This document shows positions 8,455 to 14,916 of a stretch of DNA of 64,000 nucleotides, in pieces. Numbering within the stretch: the stretch's first letter is position 1; every line of letters begins with the position of its first letter. Under the pieces are notes generated by a model. It had not been told where the DNA came from, made no database searches, and saw only the letters and a program-made list of their open reading frames with translations. This DNA comes from Terriglobia bacterium (lineage in GTDB: Bacteria > Acidobacteriota > Terriglobia > Terriglobales > Acidobacteriaceae). The position numbers were made by a program, and so were the translations under genes. The stretch is taken from the NCBI GenBank assembly GCA_020072815.1, contig JAIQGE010000019.1, positions 62,001 to 126,000 on the forward strand. Reading direction: 5' to 3'.

Positions 8455-10128
8455 ATGGCAGACTTTATCTATTTGATGGAAACGCGGCTTACGCCGGACC
8501 AACAGCGTGCTCTTGCGCTGCTGACCGAGGTCGCGCGCGCCCATGAGATGAATATCTTCCTCACCGGAGGCGCGGTCCGCGACATCATCAGCGGCTTCAT
8601 CATCCGCGATCTCGACTTCTCCGTGCAGGGCAACGCCCTCAAGCTGCAGAAGGATTTTGAAAAAGCCGGCGCGGTAATTGAAGGCACGGACGAGACCACG
8701 CGCTCCGTGATGCTTCTGTTGGGGGGCAACGTCCGCGCGGAGGTCACCAGCACCCGTTCGGAACGCTATGACAAGCCGGGCAAGCCGGCGGAGATTACTC
8801 CGGGGACCATCTATGACGACATGCGGCGGCGCGACTTCACCGTCAACGCCATGGCCCTGTCCCTCAATCCCGGCTCGCGCGGCTTGCTCACCGATCCCTT
8901 CAACGGCGTGGCCGACATTGAAGGCAAAGTGCTGCGCGTGCTGCACAATTACGCGTTTTATGAAGAACCTTCGCGCCTGATCCGGGCCACGCGGCTGTGC
9001 GCCCGCTTCCATTGGACGCTGGAAGAACGCACCCAAGCGCGCTATGACGCGGCCAAAGAAAACAACTACATCGAGAACATCTCCGACCGCGCCGTCGGGC
9101 ATGAAGTTGAGCAACTGGCCCACGAAGAAAATCCGGTTGACGTCCTGAAGGCCCTGGAAAAAGAGGGCTGGCTCAAGGTGCTGGTGCCCCATCTGACCGT
9201 GGCCAAAGTGGATTCCTCTGGCCTGGCCCACATGTTCAAGGTCAAGTCGCAGATGCAGGACGTGGGGCTCAATCCCGATGCCGGCGCCATCGTCATGCAT
9301 TTCCTGACCCGGAAGCTGGGCGACAAAGACGTCTCCGCCATGCAGAAACAGATTCCCAACCGGGGATTCGTGGAACGCTGGCGCAAATTGGACGACGAAG
9401 CCAAGGACTTCGCCAAGCGACTGATGGCCAAAGATCTGGCGATGCCGTCGGCGGCGTGGAAGTTCTTCATGACTTGCCGCCCGGACACGCTTTTGTTTAC
9501 CGCCATCACTTCGCGGCCCGCGGCGGTCGAGCAAAAAATCAAAAGCTTCCTCACCAAATGGCCGCTGGTGCGGCAGAAGCTTCCTTTCCCGGAGATGGCC
9601 GAGCTGCGAATCACGCCGGAACATCCGGAGTGGAAGAAGATCCACGACGAAGCGTTCCTGCTGCTGCTGGATGGCAAGCTGCGCTCGCACACGGAGATCG
9701 TCAAGTTCCTCACGCCGTATTCGCCGCCGGAGCCTCCGCCGCCACCGCCGCCGCGACGTGGTCGCGGGGCCAAGAAAGAAGTATCCGCCGCTGTGGGCCA
9801 GCCCGGCGCGGAACCAGTTCCCGCCGGCCCCAAGAAACGTGGACGCAAACCAAAGAATGCTCTAGCTGCTGCCGCACCGGCGACTGCCGGCCCTGCGATC
9901 CCAGCGACTACGCCCGGCAAGCCTGCGCCTGCGGGAAAACCAGGAGTCCCTGTGCCGGCCAAAGCTGCAGCTCCGGCAGGAAAGAAAGAAGCGGCCCCAG
10001 CAGCCAAGGCTCCATCCGGAAAGCCGCCTGCCAAGAAGCTAGTAAAGCCCGCGAAGGCTGCCAAAAAGCCAGCCAAGAAGCCCGCCTCAAAGAAGCCGGC
10101 AGGTAAGAAGAAGGGGAAGCGGAAGTAA
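8455..10128 (+). CDS. CCA tRNA nucleotidyltransferase / poly(A) polymerase family protein with histone-H1-like tail
   Basis: Class II nucleotidyltransferase that adds CCA to tRNA 3' ends or tails RNA. The start at 8455 (MADFIYLMETRLTP) is preferred to the GTG at 8401 because the extra 18 residues are Gly/Pro-rich with no family match. Catalytic motifs are FLTGGAVRDIISG and RDLDFSV (the metal-binding DxD pair), RRRDFTVNAMAL, and the RNA-binding region YEEPSRLIRATRLCARF. From about base 9718 the last 137 residues are low complexity: a proline run, RRGRGAKKE and KKRGRKPKN (AT-hook-like), then alternating Ala/Pro/Lys ending in poly-lysine. That tail is unusual for the family. CCA versus poly(A) specificity cannot be told from sequence by eye. 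Confidence 0.87.
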   Translation: MADFIYLMETRLTPDQQRALALLTEVARAHEMNIFLTGGAVRDIISGFIIRDLDFSVQGNALKLQKDFEKAGAVIEGTDETTRSVMLLLGGNVRAEVTSTRSERYDKPGKPAEITPGTIYDDMRRRDFTVNAMALSLNPGSRGLLTDPFNGVADIEGKVLRVLHNYAFYEEPSRLIRATRLCARFHWTLEERTQARYDAAKENNYIENISDRAVGHEVEQLAHEENPVDVLKALEKEGWLKVLVPHLTVAKVDSSGLAHMFKVKSQMQDVGLNPDAGAIVMHFLTRKLGDKDVSAMQKQIPNRGFVERWRKLDDEAKDFAKRLMAKDLAMPSAAWKFFMTCRPDTLLFTAITSRPAAVEQKIKSFLTKWPLVRQKLPFPEMAELRITPEHPEWKKIHDEAFLLLLDGKLRSHTEIVKFLTPYSPPEPPPPPPPRRGRGAKKEVSAAVGQPGAEPVPAGPKKRGRKPKNALAAAAPATAGPAIPATTPGKPAPAGKPGVPVPAKAAAPAGKKEAAPAAKAPSGKPPAKKLVKPAKAAKKPAKKPASKKPAGKKKGKRK

Positions 10129-10264
10129 GTCAGCTCGGCAGGGTGATGGTGACTACGCCGCGGCTTCGTTCAACCACAAGCGCACTTTTGCACGAGCCAA
10201 TACCAGCGCGTCTCCGCGCTAGTCTGTGTGCACTGAGCCGCCCGGCGTCGCCGGCCGAACTTCT

Positions 10265-10504
10265 TCAGTACAACCCCGCGGTTTTATTTACCAGCGTTTG
10301 CATGCGCGCGTCCGCGGGATCAACGAACCGCATTTCCTGCCAGTCGTAGGCAAAGTGTTTGCCGCAATCCAGGCAAACGCAATAGGTGCCGGTAAGGGCG
10401 GCAACGCTGGAACGTTCCTGGTCAGGCCGACAGGTCATGATGGGACCGCGTCTCATGTGCCAGCAGCGTACAAACGGGGAGAGCAACATTCTGATCATGT
10501 TCAC
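10265..10504 (-). CDS. Small zinc-ribbon-like hypothetical protein
   Basis: Up to 79 residues from GTG at 10504; ATG at 10498 is an equally good start. The C-terminal half has CVCLDCGKHFAYDWQEMR, a CxCxxC knuckle typical of short zinc-ribbon proteins, and the N-terminal half has RRGPIMTCRPD with one more cysteine. Similar small proteins with a CLDCGK...YDW pattern are familiar from acidobacterial genomes but have no known role. It lies alone, so the call rests on motif and codon pattern only. Confidence 0.55.
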   Translation of the reverse strand: MNMIRMLLSPFVRCWHMRRGPIMTCRPDQERSSVAALTGTYCVCLDCGKHFAYDWQEMRFVDPADARMQTLVNKTAGLY

Positions 10505-10721
10505 GGGGATACGCCTCTAGTTGTAAGGCAGAGCTCGGTTTCGTCGACTTGGCGTCCAGCAGAGACTTACTTACCAACGATAATGCGAGGGTTTTCTTAC
10601 TAACTGATTAGAAGGAAGTTAAAAAGCTTAATCATGGCAGGTTATCGGGCTACGGGGCGGGCCGGGATGGTCCAATTTGACGGCCGGTAAATAACGACTA
10701 AGAAGTTCCATAAACAAGCCC

Positions 10722-11741
10722 CTAAGAAACCCCGTTGGAGGAACGCGAGACGATCACCGGTGGACGGGGACGGCGCATCAGGAGTGCCACTTCCACCACG
10801 GCATCGATAAAGAAGACCAGAAGGGCGATGGCCGGTCCCAATGCGGCGCCATAGTTGGCAACCTGTCCGGCGGTGAACGTGTGACTGCCGAGTTGCACCG
10901 CGCCGTTCAACATGGCGGCGAAGCCGGGATTCGGAACCACGAATTGTCCGGTCAGGAGAAGAAAATAAAACGTGACCACGCCGGTAACGTCAGAAGTCAG
11001 CCTGAGTCCCGCACGCAGCCGGGGAAATTGCGGGCGGTACAGGGCGACAAAAGCCGAAGCCGTGCCGAGAGCAACCGCCAGCAGCATGGGGATTTCAAAA
11101 TGGATCCATGAAGGCGAGAGCCGCACCGCCAGCCCACGAACAAACGCCGGAGCGGGGGAGTGCAAAAAGATGGGCCATCCCACCAGGAACAAACATCCCA
11201 GCACAAGCTCAGCCACAGAATTGCCGCGGGGTGGAGCAGATTTTCTGAGAGCCGGCAGTTCCAGAGGATTGAACTTGCCCTGGAACGGGATTTTCCCGCC
11301 GGTGAAATACTCAACCAGGGCAAAGATGATGGTGATTTTCCCCACGGCCCCGATCGCACGGATCCAGAAGTCGCCCCAGCCCATTGCCAGTGATTCGAAT
11401 ACCGTGTGCCCGCTCAACATGAATACGACACTCAGCACTACGTGGAAGGCAGCCACCACCAGGAGCGCGAATTCCAGAGTGAGCCAGTAGATCGGAAACA
11501 GCTCTGAGCCAATCAGCTGCTGCATGGGCAGGCGGCGGTAGCGCGCGGCGGCCACAATGGGATGGCCGTGCTGCTTGATGATTGCAGCCTGCTCGGCTTC
11601 CGTGAGGGAACGGCCCAGTTCTTCGGCCCGGTCTTCCATCTGCGAAAGAATGTTGTCGCCCAGTTCTTTCACAATGTCATTGCGCCGGCGGTCCGGAAGG
11701 TATCCGCGCACGGCTTGCAGGTAACGCTCAAGGAGTTCCAT
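10722..11741 (-). CDS. Multi-pass membrane protein with N-terminal HAAS-type domain
   Basis: 339 residues from the ATG at 11741 (MELLERYLQAVRGYLPDRRR); the longer frame to 12038 runs through the upstream gene and is rejected. The first 65 residues (KELGDNILSQMEDRAEELGR, EAEQAAIIKQHGHP) match the short helical domain called HAAS, which is commonly paired with PadR regulators. The rest contains about six hydrophobic segments, among them ALLVVAAFHVVLSVVFML and LMLAVALGTASAFVALY-like stretches. It is the last gene of a padR-led operon, starting two bases after its upstream neighbour stops. Likely role: membrane partner in PadR-controlled signalling; the signal is unknown. Confidence 0.82.
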   Translation of the reverse strand: MELLERYLQAVRGYLPDRRRNDIVKELGDNILSQMEDRAEELGRSLTEAEQAAIIKQHGHPIVAAARYRRLPMQQLIGSELFPIYWLTLEFALLVVAAFHVVLSVVFMLSGHTVFESLAMGWGDFWIRAIGAVGKITIIFALVEYFTGGKIPFQGKFNPLELPALRKSAPPRGNSVAELVLGCLFLVGWPIFLHSPAPAFVRGLAVRLSPSWIHFEIPMLLAVALGTASAFVALYRPQFPRLRAGLRLTSDVTGVVTFYFLLLTGQFVVPNPGFAAMLNGAVQLGSHTFTAGQVANYGAALGPAIALLVFFIDAVVEVALLMRRPRPPVIVSRSSNGVS

Positions 11742-11743
11742 GA

Positions 11744-12040
11744 CTAAATGCCTCGCGAAAAATTGGCGCCGTTGCCGGTGGAGGTGCGGAATGCCGTCTT
11801 GAAACCGGCCAATTGCTCGCCCGTGTGTTGCGCCAGGGTCCGCGCCGCCACCCGGGCGTCGTGCATGCGCACCATTTGCATCCACAGGAAGACGAGAGAC
11901 ACCAGCAGGAACTGGATAAACGCAGGCGCCAGAAAGTCCCGTGGTTTGAGCGCATGACCAAGGGCCGGCGCCAGCGCCAAAACCGAAAAGTTGGAAACGC
12001 CTATGGTCAGGGCCAGAATTTTTCCGTATAGCGACCACAT
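11744..12040 (-). CDS. Small membrane protein of padR operon
   Basis: 98 residues with two hydrophobic segments (ILALTIGVSNFSVLALAPAL and FIQFLLVSLVFLWMQMV) and a polar C-terminal tail. It starts four bases after padR ends and stops two bases before the HAAS-domain gene starts, so the three are clearly one operon. I do not recognise the family. Confidence 0.72.
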   Translation of the reverse strand: MWSLYGKILALTIGVSNFSVLALAPALGHALKPRDFLAPAFIQFLLVSLVFLWMQMVRMHDARVAARTLAQHTGEQLAGFKTAFRTSTGNGANFSRGI

Positions 12041-12044
12041 AAAC

Positions 12045-12392
12045 TCATGCCTCCTGCAAAATTTTGTTCAAGGACGCGTTGATGGTTTGCCATTCCTCAA
12101 GCAGCTGTCCCAGGATTTCCGCGCCCAGCGGCGACAAACGGTAAAACCGCTTGTTGCGCTTGTTTTCTTCCCGCCACTCGCTCATCAACAGTCCCTGGCT
12201 TTCCAGCCGGCGCAGCAGCGGGTAGAGCGTGCCTTCATCAATCGCCAGCCCCAGATCGTCCAGGGCCTTGCGCAGCGTGTAGCCGTAATGCTCTTCCTGC
12301 AGCTGCGCCAGGACAGCCAGAATCAGGCAGCCGCGGCGGAGTTCCAACCGCAGGTTTTCGAAGAGTTCGGCAGGTACATTACTGTTCGACAT
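12045..12392 (-). CDS. PadR family transcriptional regulator
   Basis: 115 residues from ATG at 12392 (MSNSNVPAELFENLRLELRR). Winged-helix features of PadR are clear: GCLILAVLAQLQEEHYGYTL, LGLAIDEGTLYPLLRRLESQGLL and the wing RFYRLSPLG. The C-terminal helix that dimerises is short, as in PadR subfamily 2. The start at 12437 is rejected because it would lie beyond the promoter and operator. An inverted repeat at 12407-12427, between the -35 and -10 elements, strongly suggests autorepression of this three-gene operon. Confidence 0.92.
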   Translation of the reverse strand: MSNSNVPAELFENLRLELRRGCLILAVLAQLQEEHYGYTLRKALDDLGLAIDEGTLYPLLRRLESQGLLMSEWREENKRNKRFYRLSPLGAEILGQLLEEWQTINASLNKILQEA

Positions 12393-12406
12393 ATAGTGTA
12401 CGACGC

Positions 12407-12427
12407 ATACTGTATTGCACACAGTAT
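12407..12427 (-). promoter_or_regulatory. Inverted repeat, candidate PadR operator
   Basis: ATACTGT (12407-12413) and ACAGTAT (12421-12427) form a perfect seven-base inverted repeat with a seven-base spacer. It overlaps the -10 element and spacer of the padR promoter, the usual place for a PadR repressor site, and resembles the ATGT/ACAT half-sites of PadR operators. Confidence 0.7.
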
Positions 12428-12437
12428 AAGTTGTCAA
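12409..12437 (-). promoter_or_regulatory. Sigma-70-type promoter of padR operon
   Basis: On the minus strand, TTGACA (12432-12437) is a perfect -35 box, followed by a 17-base spacer and TACAGT (12409-12414) as the -10 box. It lies directly upstream of the padR start at 12392. Confidence 0.65.
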
Positions 12438-12638
12438 GAGTTTTTGCGCAGGATTTTTGCGGGTTTATTTCAATGACTTACGAGGAATTAGCAGATTTTC
12501 TCGGTTTTGCGCATGCTGGTTTGCACATGCTGGTTTGCACATGAAAGAAAGCACCGAAGGCGGGTCGGATAAGGCGGCTACCGCCGGCTGGCGACCAGAG
12601 CACTCGACTCGTAAACTCGTTTCATGTAGACCAACGCT

Positions 12639-13103
12639 GTGCGCCTGCTGGAGACCCTGGGCGTCGCGTACGAACTGCGCGACTACGCGGTTGATCCTGA
12701 AGATCTTGCGGCGGAATCCGTGGCGGCCAAGATCGGCATGCCGGCGGAGCAGGTCTTCAAGACGCTGGTAGTGCGCGGCGACCGCCAAGGTGTGTGCTTC
12801 GCTGTGGTCCCGGCCAACACTGAACTCGATTTGAAGGCCTTGGCCGCCCTCTCGGGAAATCGCAAAATGGAGATGGTCACGGTGAAAGAGGTGCAGCCGC
12901 TCACCGGATACATCCGCGGAGGCGTCACCGTGCTGGGCGCCAAGAAGATGTTTCCCGTCTATGCCGATGAAACCATCCAACTGTGGGACGCCATCTCCGT
13001 ATCCGCCGGGGTGCGCGGGACGCAGATCATCCTGAAGCCGGAGGATTACCTGCGGGTCACCAACGGCGCCATGGGCGACATCGCCAAAGTAAAGCCAAAG
13101 TAA
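12639..13103 (+). CDS. YbaK/EbsC-type Cys-tRNA deacylase
   Basis: Trans-acting editing enzyme that hydrolyses mischarged Cys-tRNA(Pro) or similar. 154 residues from GTG at 12639. Family features are GMPAEQVFKTLVVRG, the strictly used lysine in FKTLV, FAVVPANTELDLKALA, GYIRGGVTVLGAKK and ISVSAGVRGTQIILKPEDYL. Immediately upstream in the same frame is ATG-TAG-ACC-AAC-GCT, where homologues typically start with M-K-T-N-A; a stop now occupies codon two, so translation should begin at the internal GTG, five codons later. No clear Shine-Dalgarno precedes either start. It may be expressed poorly or be newly damaged. Confidence 0.85.
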   Translation: MRLLETLGVAYELRDYAVDPEDLAAESVAAKIGMPAEQVFKTLVVRGDRQGVCFAVVPANTELDLKALAALSGNRKMEMVTVKEVQPLTGYIRGGVTVLGAKKMFPVYADETIQLWDAISVSAGVRGTQIILKPEDYLRVTNGAMGDIAKVKPK

Positions 13104-13214
13104 CCGAAGCGATGCTCCGCAAGCCCCACATCATTAGGTTCTTTAATCTCGATCTAATCAGCTTGTAAGGGAAATGCCCGAGAATACAGTTGCGGCCCAT
13201 CCCCGAAAAAGCGG

Positions 13215-13235
13215 GTCCCGGCACGGCGCCGGGAC
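13215..13235. other. Perfect hairpin upstream of a small gene
   Basis: GTCCCGGC (13215-13222), five-base loop, GCCGGGAC (13228-13235). It sits about 25 bases before the start codon of the gene at 13260. No T-run follows, so it is not a canonical terminator; a leader structure or REP-like element is possible. Confidence 0.45.
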
Positions 13236-13259
13236 TCGTCGCAAGGAGCTGTTTCCCCC

Positions 13260-13598
13260 ATGATCGGCGAACCCAACGACCACGTGTGCATCACGCTCAT
13301 GCATGAAATGCAGAGCTTTGTAAGGCAAGCCCTGGAGCGTCCTGAAGTGATGGCGGAAGTTCGCAACCTGGCGGGCCCCCAGAAAAGCTCCGCCAAAAAT
13401 GCGACCACCGGCAACGAAAGCATCATCCGGGCGTTCGAGCTGCTGGCCCCGGGACTGCTGGTGGACTTTCTGGAAGCCAACCGCGAAATCCTGAACCGCT
13501 ACGCCCTGCGCATATGGGCGGCCGAGCGCGCCGGTCTTCTGGAAGTACGGGCGAATTTGAGCTTCAAGGGCGAATTGAAAATGCCGAGCGAGCGGTAG
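13260..13598 (+). CDS. Hypothetical protein
   Basis: 112 residues, soluble, no recognised domain. The start ATG follows a good Shine-Dalgarno (AAGGAG at 13243-13248) at about 11 bases. Helical character is evident (LMHEMQSFVRQALERPEVMAEVRNL, ALRIWAAERAGLLEVRANL). Codon use is GC-rich at third positions like the neighbours, which supports a real gene. No function can be assigned. Confidence 0.6.
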   Translation: MIGEPNDHVCITLMHEMQSFVRQALERPEVMAEVRNLAGPQKSSAKNATTGNESIIRAFELLAPGLLVDFLEANREILNRYALRIWAAERAGLLEVRANLSFKGELKMPSER

Positions 13599-13725
13599 GC
13601 GAGGGCTTTTCCGAGTGGATGAGTGCGGACCAGGCTCTGCTATTTCCGCGGAACCGTCCCCAATTCTTTGATCACGCATTCTCTGTCATTTGCGCGAGAT
13701 CCGGAATCCCCATACAACATCTTCC

Positions 13726-13755
13726 TTGACCTGGGGACCGCTTCCGTTCAATAAT
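13726..13755 (+). promoter_or_regulatory. Candidate promoter for membrane protein gene
   Basis: TTGACC (13726-13731), 18-base spacer, AATAAT (13750-13755). Transcription would begin close to the start codon at 13761, implying a very short or absent leader. Confidence 0.4.
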
Positions 13756-13768
13756 TGAACATGTTCAA
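13755..13768. promoter_or_regulatory. 14-bp perfect palindrome over a start codon
   Basis: TTGAACATGTTCAA is its own reverse complement; it spans the end of the -10-like element and the ATG at 13761. A dimeric repressor site is possible. The core GAAC-AT-GTTC has a two-base gap, unlike the four-base gap of Bacillus-type LexA boxes. Confidence 0.4.
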
Positions 13769-14285
13769 GTATTTGAATTCTAAGTTCACGCAGAACGCAA
13801 CTCTGTTTGCTCTGCTGCTTGTGTGGATTGTTTCGTTCTTCCTGCCAGCGCTTGAGGATAACGGACCTTGGTTTGGGTATCGAGCTGCCTATGGTTCTAT
13901 GGTCCTCTTTGTGGGTATGGTCCTGGCGCTTTTCCGAGGGGCCTTTGGGGACGTAGAGGCGGTCCCACTGTTCTACGGATTACTCTGGATTGCCAACGTC
14001 TTTATGCTGGCGTCACCCTGGATGCTGCGTCGCAGCCGCCGCGGTCAGGGACAGGTCTGCATCGCTCTGCTGACGGTTTGGGATGTCCTGATCCTTGCCA
14101 CGCTTTGGGTACTGCCGGCTAAAGCAGCCAAGCCACTGGAACGTAGTCCGTTTCTGGTTGGTTACTTCGTTTGGCAGACCTCAGTGCTGGGTATGACCGC
14201 TTACCTGTGGCTGGTGCGCCAGCAAGCAAAAAGACTGGCTATGGCTCCCTTGCAAGACGGAAGTGTCAGCCGTGAGACGACTTGA
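13761..14285 (+). CDS. Hypothetical integral membrane protein
   Basis: 174 residues from ATG at 13761, with four or five hydrophobic segments, for example LFALLLVWIVSFFLPAL, SMVLFVGMVLALF, VPLFYGLLWIANVFMLA and VCIALLTVWDVLILATLWVL. Third codon positions are visibly less GC-rich than in the flanking genes (AAG TAT TTG AAT TCT opening), which hints at horizontal acquisition. Its 3' end overlaps the convergent thioesterase gene by 20 bases. No family recognised. Confidence 0.7.
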   Translation: MFKYLNSKFTQNATLFALLLVWIVSFFLPALEDNGPWFGYRAAYGSMVLFVGMVLALFRGAFGDVEAVPLFYGLLWIANVFMLASPWMLRRSRRGQGQVCIALLTVWDVLILATLWVLPAKAAKPLERSPFLVGYFVWQTSVLGMTAYLWLVRQQAKRLAMAPLQDGSVSRETT

Positions 14286-14775
14286 TTTTCACCGCTTCAC
14301 CGGCGATGGCGGACCCGGCTTCCAGAGCCAGGAAGCGGACTTTTCCGTCGGCGACTGTGCGTCCAGCGCTGTCCGTCACGGTGGCGGTCCAGACCTGCGT
14401 TCTGCGTCCCCGCATCAGCGGCTTCGCCGTGGCGCGCAGTTTTCCTTCACGTACCGCATGAAGAAACGACGTGTGGTTCTCCAGACCGACGGTGGTCTGC
14501 TGGTGCCTCCGCGCCCACAGCGCTGCTCCGACCGACGCGACGGTCTCAATCACTCCTGAGTAGGCGCCACCATGGACAATGCCGTAGGCCTGGCGGTGGT
14601 GCGGGCCTATCTCCAGCTCGGCGACAACTTCGTCGGCGGTGGCACGGATGAAATGGATCCCCATGGCGGCGTTCCATCCGCTCTGACGGGCGTTGAGCGC
14701 GGCGGAGAAGTCGCCGTCTTCGTTCTGGGCGGTGAACAGGTCGTGCAACGCAGCAGGGTCGGTGTGGTCAGGCAT
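14266..14775 (-). CDS. PaaI family hotdog-fold thioesterase
   Basis: 169 residues from ATG at 14775 (MPDHTDPAALHDL). The hotdog motif YGIVHGGAYSGVIETVASVG is clear, with the HGG active-site region, and strands such as ENHTSFLHAVREGKLRATA and KVRFLAL follow. PaaI-type proteins hydrolyse acyl- or aryl-CoA thioesters; the substrate cannot be predicted. A much longer frame that continues antisense through dnaE is rejected as an artefact. It overlaps the convergent membrane gene by 20 bases and is divergent from dnaE. Confidence 0.87.
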   Translation of the reverse strand: MPDHTDPAALHDLFTAQNEDGDFSAALNARQSGWNAAMGIHFIRATADEVVAELEIGPHHRQAYGIVHGGAYSGVIETVASVGAALWARRHQQTTVGLENHTSFLHAVREGKLRATAKPLMRGRRTQVWTATVTDSAGRTVADGKVRFLALEAGSAIAGEAVKIKSSHG

Positions 14776-14916
14776 GTGAGTGAAAGTAAACGGAGGCAGG
14801 GAAGAAGGCAAGTGCGGCCCACATTCGCGAAGAAAAGTGCCTATTTTCCACAGACTCAAGCTGATGTCCACAGCCTGCTTGTAGCCCGCCCCAATATAAT
14901 GATCGCTTAGGCCCCC

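Noticed and set aside
10722-12038. A 438-codon frame spanning two minus-strand genes
   Set aside because: The first 99 codons overlap a different, better-supported reading frame (the small membrane protein), so the gene was started at 11741.
13757-13766. GAACATGTTC as a LexA box
   Set aside because: The two-base gap between half-sites differs from the four-base gap of known LexA boxes, and the gene is not a DNA-repair gene.
14844-14852. TTTTCCACA, similar to a DnaA box, upstream of dnaE
   Set aside because: A single good match; one more weak match nearby is not enough to call an origin, and no dnaA, dnaN or gyr genes are nearby.
14895-14900. TATAAT before dnaE as a promoter
   Set aside because: No -35 element at proper distance (16-18 bases) was found, so it was not entered as a feature.
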